Source: Agelas oroides
Taxonomy: Eukaryota; Porifera; Demospongiae; Agelasida; Agelasidae
Direction: 5' to 3'
DNA length: 64,000 nt
Assembly (NCBI GenBank): GCA_949130485.1
Contig: OX422200.1
Location: 5,316,274 to 5,380,273 of the forward strand
In this document: piece by piece, positions 32,207-44,200 of the stretch
How the letters are laid out: each line of letters opens with the position of its first letter
Position numbering within the stretch: position 1 is the stretch's first letter
The notes under the pieces: model-generated
What the model was told of the DNA's origin: nothing
Databases searched by the model: none
Seen by the model: only the letters and a program-made list of their open reading frames with translations
Position numbers and translations under genes: made by a program

Positions 32207-35200
32207 GTATGTCTTACCTGGTGCTAGAGTCATCGGTTAAGAGCAAGCTATACTAGTTTGCTTGTGTGCAAGTGTGTGTGTGTGATTTGGTGAATGTGAC
32301 TTTCCTAGACCCAAAATCTGGTGGACTTTGTCTTGCTCAGATACTGCTGCATGGTCAATTGGTTAAAGTGCATTGCCCACTATGAACTACCCTGTTCCCA
32401 TACACTGCATTTCAAGTCACTGGGAACACCATGTGTAAAAAAGTAAAACGTAAAACGCGGGAAAGGAATTTTCCGGAAGTTAATTTACCAGAATAGATGC
32501 ACGTGCGTGTGGCGCGTGCTCCAGAGCAAGTGCTAATCAGCGGATAGTGACGCTTCTGTGCCAGGCAATATTGTGCTATTCTAGCAATTCTGCCGTTTGC
32601 AAATACGTACGACGGTGCTAGCTCTTTCAGATTGCTACCCAGTCTTCTGTTTTGCTACTGTCCAGACTGGATATATAGATCACTATGGAGCCGTACTGGT
32701 ATGGAGGGCCATGTGGATCTACCAGCGGCGATTCACAGCAGTACGGCTACTACAACTATGGTGTTTCCCTTGTAACTTCAGGAAGTGTGCAAGGACCACA
32801 TCTAGCACATCCGCGGCCCGTATCAAGTGACCGGGGCAAGAAGTACGTATACTCCCTAAGAGTAATAAACCCCAAAAGAAAGTCACTTTTTGAAATGAAA
32901 AAGTTTACGTCTGAAAGCCGGTGTAAGCGCGATATGGGGACCCCCGTGATATGGGGACCCCCGTCCCCATATCCCTAGTGATATGGGGACCCCCCCAGCC
33001 CCATTTCGCTAGTGATATAGGGACCCCTTCAGCGTTTTGGGGACCCCGGAAGACACGGACCTACCTTTTCGTAGACATCGGGCGCTAGATATTGACGATC
33101 ATTGATCAGAAGGGTACGCCATCAGTGATAATTATAAAACGAGAAGCAGAGCACAACAACACCTAAAGTTGTTAGCATGGCGAAGGAAGACGTGAAAGTT
33201 GAGGAAGATGCGGCAAAAGCGTTCAGCGAAATTTATGACTACGTTGTCCACAAGACATACCCATCTCATGCTGATAAACTCTACAAGCATGGGCTAAGGA
33301 AGCGTAGCAAATTCAGCGGACGGAGGACGTTTATACTACATTGGCGGAAAAGGGAGTGAGAAACCTCGCTTGGTGGTCGAAAGTGCGGAGGAGAGGAGGA
33401 GAATAATCGGCAGCATACTAATATTCTTTAATGATAATATTGTTGTTCTTTACTTGTACATACTATTGCATAAGCATATTTTTACTCTTGCATATATACG
33501 ACTTGTTAATTTGTTCTTATAACGTCTTTTCCAATTGCGTATAGAACACAAACTATAGGGGTCCCTAAATCACTGAAGGATCCCCATATCACCAGAGTTC
33601 TGGGGACCGGGGGTCCCCAGATCCCTAGTGATATGGGGCCCCCCCGTCCCCATATCACTAGGGATATGGGGACCGGGGTCCCCAAATTGGGGGGTCCCCA
33701 TTTCACGCAGACACCGGTTTCAATTTCCGGGGGAGCTTAGGTCATGTATAAAGGAGGAATTCTCAACGGTTGTTCCAGGGTCGGATAACTTTTCTCTTGG
33801 CTATTATCAAAAGGGGCGTGGTAATAGCAAAATATTCCTTATCAATGAGAACGATATGGATACCATGTATTCCCAGTATGCTGAAGCCCAAGAGATACAA
33901 CTGTGGTGTGATGGTAGATGTGATGAACTGGACAATACCGACTCTGTAGAGCCACCTAAAAAGAGATCTAGGCAAGATACATGCAACAGTAAACGATCAG
34001 CAATACAAGAGGAGGTTGAAGAGATTCACCTGAAATTGAAAGAAAAACATGCTGACAAATACACACCTGCACAGTTGCGTCTATGGGCTAACATGTTGCA
34101 GATAGGGACCCATAAAGATTACAGTATGCCTCCTGATGTCCCTATGTTTGGTGGTGGTAAAAAGAGGTATGAAAAACGCTCGGAAGTTGTTGATGCTTTA
34201 AGTGGAATTGCAGAGGGTATTGTTAGGGCTTTGAAACCACATTCCGGAACTCAGTCACCTACACATGCATCAGTTGGCTCTCAATCTACCAGTACTACAT
34301 GTGTGGGTGTATCTCCAGGCAAACAGGTACAACTGAGAGGGCAGTTGATTACCCAAATCAAACAACTTCATGAGCTACTTGAAGCTGGCGCTATTAGCCT
34401 GGAGGAGTACAACAGCCAGAAGGCCCCCATTTTGGAGAAACTTCACAGCCTGTAGCTTTTACTTATATATAAACTGACTTTTGTAGGTTATATCATGATA
34501 TCCCACCAAGTCCCACCCAGTATGTACACAGGGAAGTCAAACAAAAATAATTGCATGCCAAAAAAAGCTATACGTATCCACAGTCTTTATACCAGCCAAT
34601 GCAGTCCTGTTCAGTCACCGAATCAAACGCAGCACTAAGTACTTCTTTGGGGGCTGCCTCAAATACAGTCTCGTGCTGCCGAACAAAGTTCTTGATTTTG
34701 CTAAACATCTCCTCAATAGGTGTAAAATCAGGACTGTACGGGGGAAGGAATACAACAATAGTTCCAACACTACGAATCAGTTCAATCACCTCAGGTACAT
34801 GGTGGATACTGCAATTGTCCATTACGACCACTGAGTTCGGATTATATCCATTAAATGGCAGCAGTGTTGGCAGCAGGGTTCTCTGAACAAATAGGTAGAA
34901 AGTATCACCATCCACATTTTGTTCATGTAACTCATAACATAACAATTTCGAAACAGTGAGGGCAGCAATAGCAGATAGTCTTTTTCCTCTACTTAAGAAC
35001 TTGAAGGATCGTGGACTGTAGCCTCTTAAAGCATATCCAAAGTGTCGAATAGCATTGCGTTGGTCAGTGCCTGATTCATCTACAAACACTAACATACTTG
35101 GATCATAAATCGCTATTTCTGCCTGATATTCAGCCCTAATTAGATCTGATCTCTGCAGAGCAGTATACTTCATTTTCTTCCGGGAAAATCCAAAGCGTTT

Positions 35201-38200
35201 AATCGTCCTACAGATTGTAGCCTCAGAGACAAACATTCCTGTAGTCTGTGCAAGCGCTCGCTGTAGCTCGTGTAGATAAACGCTGGGTCTTTCCAAAACT
35301 ATCTGCATCAAAACAAACACATCGTGTTCATGAAGTATACGTTCAGTAGCAGGTTTTACACTCCGAGTTACTTCTCCGGTGCGTTCAAACCTGTCCACAA
35401 TTCTCGCAACAGTGGAGACTGAAACCGTCAAATTCTGTGAAATTTCCCTGTACTTCAGTCCCATCAGGTGTCTCTGGTAGACAATTCTCCAGCGCAAATC
35501 TTCACTGTAACTTTTGCGTCGTCCAGGCTCGCCCATGATAGACTTCGCACAACACAATGATTGGTAGCTAGCTAGCTTGCATGTGCGAGACAAACAGCAA
35601 CGCGCGCGCCGCCACCGCATAGGTAAGTGCTTCCGGCAAATTCCTTTCCCACGGTTTTACGTTTTACTTTTAAGTGTATGTTCCAAGTGACTTGAAATGC
35701 AGTGTAAGTCATAATGTAGTTTGTGATGTTTTGAGACAAGTACATAACTTAGTGTTTTGAAATATTTTGTTATTCTTGACCTGATTTTGTAGCTGGAGCC
35801 GTGAAAACTGCAATGGAGATTGAAGAGCGAGACAGAAGAGATATTAGTGGTGAAGGTCCCACCATTGACCTTCAGAGTGGTATGTAAATATGTACAATCG
35901 TGTCATATGTTTGTGACATGACTTGTTGAATTGTTGGTGGCTATACAAGGGCATGCAGGTTGGGTAGCTACCAATGGACCTTTAGGTAGTGCATACTTCA
36001 AATACATTGATTAAGAATAACTTTGTAACACAAAAACTGTTACAACTAACACACATTATTAGTGTGTTCTCTGTAATGAAGGTAGGTCTACTCTGATTTA
36101 CAAACTGCTAAACCAAGTTAATGTTGAAGCAGATAGTCCATGCTCATATAATAACAGGGTTCCTCTTTGTACTGTGCCGAACGTGACTTGAGGAATCTTC
36201 AGGCACTGTAGAATTTTGTACAATCTCCAGGAACTGTGTGACAAGCATCAAATAGGGTTAGTAGTCCCACAAGGGGTAGTCCCACATCTCCCACAAATAA
36301 AGCTCATGCTGCTTAGCCCGGGGAATGTAGCTAACTATTATATGTATGTAATACTGCTATTTATTATCCAGTTCATATTTCTACAACAGTATTTTCCTAT
36401 TCCCGTGCCGTGCAATATCACACGATATTGCACGGGTAGTTATTGCACGGGTAGTTATTGCACGGGCCCTGAGGCTATATACGCGCGATATCCTAGCAAC
36501 CAGCATGCGCTTTAATTAGAACCAGTGCGTTCGAACGGCGAGTTACTCGGGACTTGGTGAGAAGAGACACGACGCTGTTGTGGTAATGGATAATAAATAC
36601 TTTATTACACTCGTTAGCGTGCATATCGCGGTTATTGCACTCGTGGGCTGCATTTTCACTCGCCTTCGGCTCGTGAAAATACCACGCCCACTCGTGCAAT
36701 AACTCGCGATATTGCACGCTAACTCGTGTAATAAGGTATATATATTTACTGGGTTTCTTCGATTAGACGCAGCGGCTACTATTTTTTTCACTGCACGTTT
36801 TTGTGCGGCTACTATTCCAGGGCAGTTACCATTCGAGGGTGGCATTTATTTCTTTGGAAAGCCCACAGACACCAACGACGGCTGGAGAAGGTATGTACAA
36901 GCGATACAGTGACAACTGTCAGACACTCTCAGTAGTAAGCGCATCCTCTCAGTCCTGCTGTCAGCCGTGGAAACGAGTCGTACAACACAAACAGCCCTAG
37001 TCTCGTATCCAGACCCTCCTCCAAACAGGAAAGGAGGGTCTGGTGAATATAGTACAACCTCACACCATGGGCTGGCTGTTGCTATGGATTCCGAGACTAA
37101 AGGCTAAGCCTTTGAAGTTGCTGCTGGGCTTCAGTACATTGGAGGTGTGCTAAGTAGGTCTGATGAGTAAAGCTAAGTGGTATGTGGTAGGGAAGCCCAG
37201 TACAGGTGAGATAATTGCCACATCAGTCAATCAGATTGTGCCGCTGAAATTCCACGGAAGTACAAAAATGTTGTACTATATTCACCAGACCCACCTTTCC
37301 TCTTGGAGGGTTGAAGGGGGGTCTGGGTACGAGACTAGAACAGCCCTAGCGCCAGCCGATAGCCGTCGTCAGAAATGATTCGCACACGTGTGCGTGTGCC
37401 TAGCTGCAACTACTATTTGAGGGCGGCGTTTATTTCGCCGATTGTGCGGCTACTATTCGAGGGCGGCGACTATTCGAGGGCGGCGAAGATATACGGTGTG
37501 TATGTACACTCTCGAATTCTCATATCCTGAACCAGAAGTCTTCAGAGAATATATACCCCACGCTGCTTTGCTGTGACTGAAACATGAGACTCATAGTACA
37601 AAATGTACATGTAACTAGTTTCCTGTTCTATATATATACAAGTATTCCAAAGTTCCAAAGTTCATTAGTCTGCAATCGCCGGCTTGGAGCATACAGAAAA
37701 TCACAACAAACAAAACAGCTAACACACACAGAACATAAAGTACAAAGTCCTTGAGCGTGAAAGCTGCATCTGAGTTGCTTCGTCTTAGGTAGGAGACAGG
37801 TGATCCTTGAAGAAGCATAACTGTAGCATGGTCACCACAGACAAATGGCATTAACCTCCGCCATTAATACCCTGGAAACAGTCTCTGTTCCATTGGCCTC
37901 TTCTTTGGTCGAAACACGCAAGGGAGGGGGAGTACAGAACAATGCAAGTGACAAGACAGAAGCAACGATACAGTGGTGTAGTTTAGAGCGGAGATGCCCT
38001 AGTCGGTGTCTCAAGGTCATCTATAGGCAAAAACCACCCTGTCACAGCTTCTTGTTCAGTTCGTGATGCAAAAATGCCGTCTTCCGAGTCTTATCTTCAA
38101 ATAGCAAACCAGTGCTCAGGAGCTGCCACCTCCGTCGTTAAGTCCTTTAGGCAGGCATTCTCAAGCCCCCTGTGCCAGGGACTTCTGGGGTACACATAGC

Positions 38201-41200
38201 TCCCTTCCTCTGAGTCATGGTACGGGCACAGACTCCCCATGACCTGTTGAGCGCCACAAGTCAGTGTCTTCTCTTCGGTCGCGAGTTCTCACCTCGCTGT
38301 CTCCGGATAGATGTGCTCCGCCGCGGGTCGCTACACTCGCACGGGTAGCCGCGTGCTGATCAGTTGTACTACAAAGATGCCTCTATAAATCCACCCACCA
38401 TAGTAACTGCTTTATACGAAATGCATATTGCCCCTGCATGTACATATTGTCCAAGCAATTCGGAAAACGATGGCCGATCAAAATTACATTGCTCTGCCAA
38501 ATGGCCTATTATAGCTAAGTAACTACCAAACTTCAGACATTATTGTACTCTGCCTTGTGCCGCTAGATGGCGAAAGTGAATTGAGCCCGTCATTCTTCGC
38601 CGTATGCAGTCCAGCGAGAGTATCTTCGATTAGCGTGTGAGACTTCAGACCAGAGAGAGGCCCGACTCGACCATGGGCATGTAGCCTCACTGAACAACAG
38701 AGAAGAGCATCTGAGGCTCCATACAAACTTGCTCAGGCCAAACGAAACTTATTTAACCTGCAGCTTTGAATGTATGTTCTCCCACTTCGTCTCGCTTCTC
38801 CCACCCGGAAATAAAGCAACTGGCTCACAATAAGTAAGCTGCAAAGTGTATGCAAAAGCGATGGCATTTAGTTAGACCAGGGAACGAGCGCGTACACGCA
38901 AGCACTTGGTTATTGCCCATTTGATATTTAGCAGCCCAGGGATTTTACGCATGCCTTACATGGTTTGTCGATTAAACAAAAGTATTGTAAAGTGCCACTG
39001 TTGTTCATTAAAGTGACACACCCTGATTGCTGCCATGGTAAAAGCCTTGTTATGCTTAGTCTCGCGTAGCCAGACTCTCGCCGGAAAGGAAGAGTCTGGT
39101 ATTACACTGCCCATAGAAAACCCACCCCAACTGGGGTAGCTAATTGCCTTCGCGGCCTCAGCGTTTTTTATTCCGCTTAATAGCGACGTGTCAAGTAACC
39201 TTACTCACACTAGCCACGCAGCAGACTGTGTTGTACCATTACTGATGATGATACTTGCATGGGGACAAAATTTGTGAGATGTACGGAAGTGGATGGCTTA
39301 AGCATGAAGACTAGCAAGTCTATGAAGAACACTGGAAGAGTGTGGTTAGCACTAGCCTCCCATCCCACGCTGCCTGGGTACGAGGCTAGGTTAGCACATA
39401 CCGTAATGCTTGGTTTTATTTTTGTGAATTACAAAAAAATACTTTGTCCTGACTGTTAATGTTATTGCTGCTATATGCTGCTTTGTAAAATGTGAGGGAG
39501 GGGGCTAAGTAGTATATACGTATAAAGCTGAAAAATACCTAGTATCACAGAACGTCACTTAAGCTGATAAATGTGGCAATTGTAAGTGACTACCAAGACA
39601 ACAGCATAGCTACTCCGCCCCATACCCAACTCGCTTTGTTTACAGTCAAGCACTCAAATGACTAGCGTACTGACTTACCAAAAGTAGTTGATAGCTGCAA
39701 CAAAGCATCTTCACTTTCGTATATAAGGCAACTTTCTTGGAGTTGAAGGTGATTCTAACTGGCAATAGACGGCTGCAAGTCACCACCAGTTCCATTGTGT
39801 AGCAACTAGACATATCTGGTTGGTTCAATTAAGACATGCATGTGGTTCTGTTACGTGGATACTGGATATGTATGTAGTCCGTTCTATCCTACTAATAGGT
39901 AATCGTTTCCTATTCTGCCTTTATTTCCCCAGGAGAAATTAGCATCGGATTTGAAGTAGCAACCTTGTCGGTTTTTGAAAATCAAAGTTTCGTGGAAGTA
40001 TGTGTTGTTATAGATGCTACTCAGCTCTCGGAGGTGGCCACCATTGAATTCCAGCTAGTCACTAATGATGGCAATGCCACAGGTAAGTCAGTGTATAGCA
40101 TTCTTGTATTAACACTTTCAAGTATTAGTACAAGCACAGTTATTATGTGGTAACCTACCAGAACATGTTATCTTTGAAGATATATCTGTGAATGTACAGT
40201 ATTTGGTACCAAGTGAAAGTTAGTTATTAGAGTTGATGTATTTCAGTGAGTATTTTCTGACCCAGTTTAGTATTTACCTCCAAGGAGCGAGAGTCCATGT
40301 TTTCCACCTGTATGTATAGAGGATCGGTTATCTCCTACTAGGTGATACATGTAACATCTGAATGACCTTGACATGCACAAGATTGTAGGGCAATGGCCGT
40401 CCCAGTTTTGTAAGGTAGTGTATTTTTTGCACTGCCACTAGCATAAAGCGTGCAGGACTGAATCAAAATTCAGTTTTCAAATACTTATTATGCAATTGTC
40501 TTATAATTACGGGCATTGTCTAGTTGGGTATACATTTCGCTTCTCTCTTATTTGCAGCTCCTGATGATTACACTGCACTCAATGAGACTATTATGATAGC
40601 AGCTTCCACTCAGCACCAAGTGTGTCGCAATGTAATGATCCTGGATGATAAAGTCTTTGAAAACGATGAAACATTCCACATAATACTGTGTCTTCCTCCT
40701 GGTTTTATGGATTCTAGATTGAGATTTACAATCACTCGACTCTATATTACCATCATTGATACAACTGTCTTTGTGGAAGGTGAGTCTATTGAATTTTGTG
40801 ATGGGAGGAATTATAACACATTCTGCAGGCACATCCTGCAACTTGTGAGTGAATCTTTCATTCTAACTCTAAACCCTCCCCAACATGTATACGTATACCC
40901 AGCGATTGCTTACTACAAAATAGACTCAGGATTGTAAAATTTTGCTTACATTTAAGGTAGGACAACCTTGAATCGCGAATTGGGCCGATTCTGCTCATGA
41001 ATAATTAATGAGGTCGGGTGACCATAATGGCATGATTGAAATTCATTGGCTTGTTTACACTTTCCCATGGCGGCAACCGGAATCAACAAGGGGGGCATGT
41101 CCCTTTGATGTGGCCTGCGGCCCTTTGTAGTGGTCTGGTAGCACTTTCATGTGGCTGGGCGGAACTTTGAAGAAATCCTCCAACACTTAAAAAAAAACAC

Positions 41201-44200
41201 ACTAAAAAGATTTTCTAGCTCGTTGAATGTGATGGTTGGCTATTTGTGTGTTGCAAAGCTTGCCTGAGTGGGCTTGAATGTTTGTGAGTGTGGTGAAAAG
41301 GCAGAGAGCCATCCTGGAAGACGGGTATCATCACATACTTGTCTGGCAATGGTACTGTAGAAAGCTGACTTTTCGGGGTTGTAGGCCCCGCCCAATTTTA
41401 TGCTAGCGGGAATGCGTGTAACTTGGCTCCATTCTAGGGGCAATGACAGGGAGTAGGTTTGTGGGCATAACTCCCTGGCTTGGAGATGAGCGGGAAAAAG
41501 CATACATAGTTTTCTAGGGGGGGTGAGTTCAGCTTTCTGAAACTGGGCTCAGTTTTGGTTGGTTTGAGTGGAAGTGTGTCGATTTTTTCTTGAAAGCCAG
41601 CATAGTCAAAATTACTGTTTTTGAGGACAAACGTGTGCTTTGGCCTGTAGATTGGAATTGAAGTGGTCCCAGGACAAATCCATACGTAAAGTTTTTACTT
41701 GTTTTGTGTGTGTGTTGATGATGTGGTCAGACTGGGGGTGGAGCCTTGGAGAGGGTGCAAATTTTTATTTTAGCTGACGGACTAAAAATTGAGTTTTTTG
41801 GCATTATCAGGTAGAGAAAGCAGTTTGGTACAAACGTTTTGTGAATCTTGTGTACACTTAGACATTACCCATCCATGACTCGGAGATTTGTGATTCAAGG
41901 TTGCCCTACCTTAAATTTATGGTTTCTTTTAAGGTGGCGGCGGAAATCTCTCGGCGGAGGTTAACAAAAACATAAACCTGGGTTACAGTCAGGACCAGTG
42001 TTACTCCTAGTTTCAGGGTTAGGGTTTGGTTTAGGGCAATCTTGCTTTGCCTAATTTTAAAAAAGGGTTTTAGTAGCTTATTAATATATTCATGACCCAG
42101 AATTGCCACTCGATGGACGCATCTACACACTCACTGTAGGTAGCGTCCTAACCACCAATGTATCTCAAATCAGTCTGTGCCAGCTTTTGTTCAGAGCTAC
42201 TCTCAAAGTCAGGCTAGACTCATGTTTGTCACTACTCTTGGAATGGACAACTTTGACTGCACCAAACTTGAATGCACATTTCAAAAAATTCACAGCTTGT
42301 CTACGGGAGGGGCTCATTCACGAGTGGAAGCAAGCATTACTAGCCCCACCTCTCCCCCTTATGTTGCTAAAAATTGAGTTTTTTGGCATTATCAGGTAGA
42401 GAAAGCAGTTTGGTACAAACTTTTTGTGAATCTTGTGTACACTTTGACATTACCCATCCATCTGTCCACATTACTCGGAGATCTGTGATTCAAGGTTGTC
42501 CTACCTTAAGTTAAATCCTTTAGCTACTATTGTAGTCGGCAGATTTTGTCATAATGATGAGACTTTGACCAATGCATTGTGGAGACAGGTTCTCAGAAAG
42601 GGTGGGATAGGGGGAGGTGGACAGGTTTAGGCACAGGCTGCTTTTGGTAGGTGTTGTGTACAATGGCAGGTGCTGGGGCTGGCTGTAGAAAGACTTTGGT
42701 TGGCACTGGGTGGGCCATTTCTCTCTCTTTTTTTCTTTTTTTATTGCACAAATAGTCATAACAAACACTTCTCTCACCTTGTAAAAGCTCCATTTCTGGC
42801 ACTGTAGTCAGCTCTCAGTCTGGGCTGGTGTTTGCTCATGGAGAACCTTGACTACTGAAAGCTCACTACTAATTGGCAAGAAAAATGTTCCCCACGAGGC
42901 TTCATTCCATCATGTAATTAGCATGCCACTTAGTTGTTGCTTTTTTCAACAGGTAGCCCTCTTCAGCCATGGCAGATTCAAGCTAAACTTGCACGCATAA
43001 TTATTTATACAATGGCTTTGTTTTTTGTTTGATATCAGGTGAACTTTGATGACGTACAGGTGGCTTTTGTCAATACACAACTTGATCAACACATCTAAAC
43101 AGGAATGTTTTGTTATGCCTGGACTGTGCTGCATGATCTGTATTAAATTGGTTGATAGCCCCCAAATACTAGACAAAATATGTGAAAATGAGCCTCCCCC
43201 ACTGTAAAGCTTTTGCACTACCTGAGCTATAAGCAAGCCAGAAACTTTACTTTGACGTGTCTGTTGACAGACCTCGGGACTCTCTTACACCCACTTGGAA
43301 TCTTGTACTTGACCCCCTTGGTGTTGTTGGGATCTGTAGAATTTTGGACCTTCATCAGGTAGTGTCTCAGGGTGAAGACTGCTGAGATCTCTTACAGCTC
43401 TTTCCACATTTTCACTTAGCCTTTGGATGTATGGCAGGCATAAGATATCAGTTCTTCCATCTTCCTCTTCAGTTCAATTGGGTCTCTTGGGTCTCTTGGA
43501 CTTGTGCTTGTGTAGGGACTTCCTGGCCATCTCCTCTGGGTAGCCATTGGCCACAAACACATCACAAATTTCTTCTTTCTCCTTGGGAACATTCGCCCCG
43601 GTGTAAACTGTCTCAGCTCTTATCCATGAGATGATGCCACTCTTAACTCTTGGATGGTGGTACGATTCATAGTGAAGGTATCAATCTGTGTGCGTTTGCT
43701 TTCTGTGGATAGAGGTGGTCATGCGGTTCCCTTCCTTCATCAGCAGCGTGTCCAAGAATGGAAGGCAGTCATTCTGCTCCTTCTCAGTGGTGAATTGGAT
43801 GGTCTCTCTCTGAGACTGTTTATGTGACTATGGGACTCTCCAAGTCTCAGAGAGTCCATCTCACATCTTGTGGTGTAACATGATTCAACTTTAGTTGCAA
43901 ATGGTAGCCATATCCTTTCATTTTGTCCCCACAGGCTGTGACTTTATTTCTTTTATTGAATTAAACAACCCAACCACTATATCTCCGTTTGAACTGATAC
44001 AAGATGGAACATCCAGCCAAGTTGAAATTGATGTTCGTTTTCCTTTTGGAATTCAACCTGGAACAGTGCAGGAACAGGCCTTTTTCAGGGTATGGTTTGT
44101 GTACCTAACAACGTTTTTGAGTTTCCATTAGTTTTTGCATGCAAGAGTGAGTTGATTCATTCATCAATTACAGATTGCTGAAAATGGTGCAATCACTTTT

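Larger units (their letters stand above)
32685..34455 (+). pseudogene. Transposon accessory protein, split by insertion
   Basis: This is the second gene of the Tc1/IS630-type element. A frame from Met at 32685 runs to Arg at 32921. It is then interrupted by a 792-bp insertion and resumes in the same frame at 33718 to a stop at 34455, together about 324 residues. The N-terminal part has [14 protein letters not shown], and the middle is charged, with a nuclear-signal-like PPKKRSR. The end ([20 protein letters not shown], then LEEYNSQKA) resembles a SHOCT short C-terminal domain. The transposase does not show these features, so this is probably a helper or DNA-binding partner; its function is unknown to me. 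The insertion makes this copy non-functional unless it is spliced out. Confidence 0.65.
32403..35704. mobile_element. Two-gene Tc1/IS630-type transposon
   Basis: A 3.3-kb element with long terminal inverted repeats lies in intron 3 of the NIDO gene. The left end runs CACTGCATTTCAAGTCACT to GGGAAAGGAATTTTCCGGAAG; the right end is the complement with few differences, about 75-80 bases each. TA flanks both ends (32401-32402 and 35705-35706), the known target of Tc1/mariner/IS630 transposons. Inside are a transposase on the minus strand and a second gene on the plus strand, tail to tail. The second gene is broken by another element at 32922-33713. Confidence 0.88.
35880..39932. other. Intron 4, mobile-element cluster
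   Basis: A 4-kb intron with no supported exon. It holds GCACGGG repeats (36400-36470), a long foldback (36602-36734) and CGAGGGCGGCG repeats (37415-37480). It also has two CTAGTCTCGT-family MITEs (36997-37338, 39057-39389) and a CpG-rich unexplained block at about 38100-38760. Three TTATTGCACGGG-type motifs link 36400-36470 with the foldback. Confidence 0.6.
35793..40779 (+). other. Domain block: linker exon and first Calx-beta
   Basis: Exon 4 (35793-35879) is a short charged linker ending IDLQS. Exons 5 and 6 encode a Calx-beta domain (about residues 273-396). It begins [19 protein letters not shown]; the intron falls at NDGNATA/PDDYTA. It continues with [15 protein letters not shown] and ends [13 protein letters not shown]. 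Calx-beta domains bind calcium through acidic residues in proteins such as Na/Ca exchangers and integrin beta-4. This one is separated from the main Calx-beta tail by NIDO-2, AMOP, VWD and EGF modules. Confidence 0.82.

Noticed and set aside
35537..35620. Extended 350-residue transposase start at 35620
   Set aside because: The extra 28 residues are arginine- and cysteine-rich, lie next to the terminal repeat, and precede a better Met at 35536 followed by the helix-turn-helix region.
42520..42802. Lysine/proline-rich minus-strand frames in intron 6
   Set aside because: Possibly a transposon first-frame remnant, but no recognisable motif and interrupted by a T-rich tract; not called.
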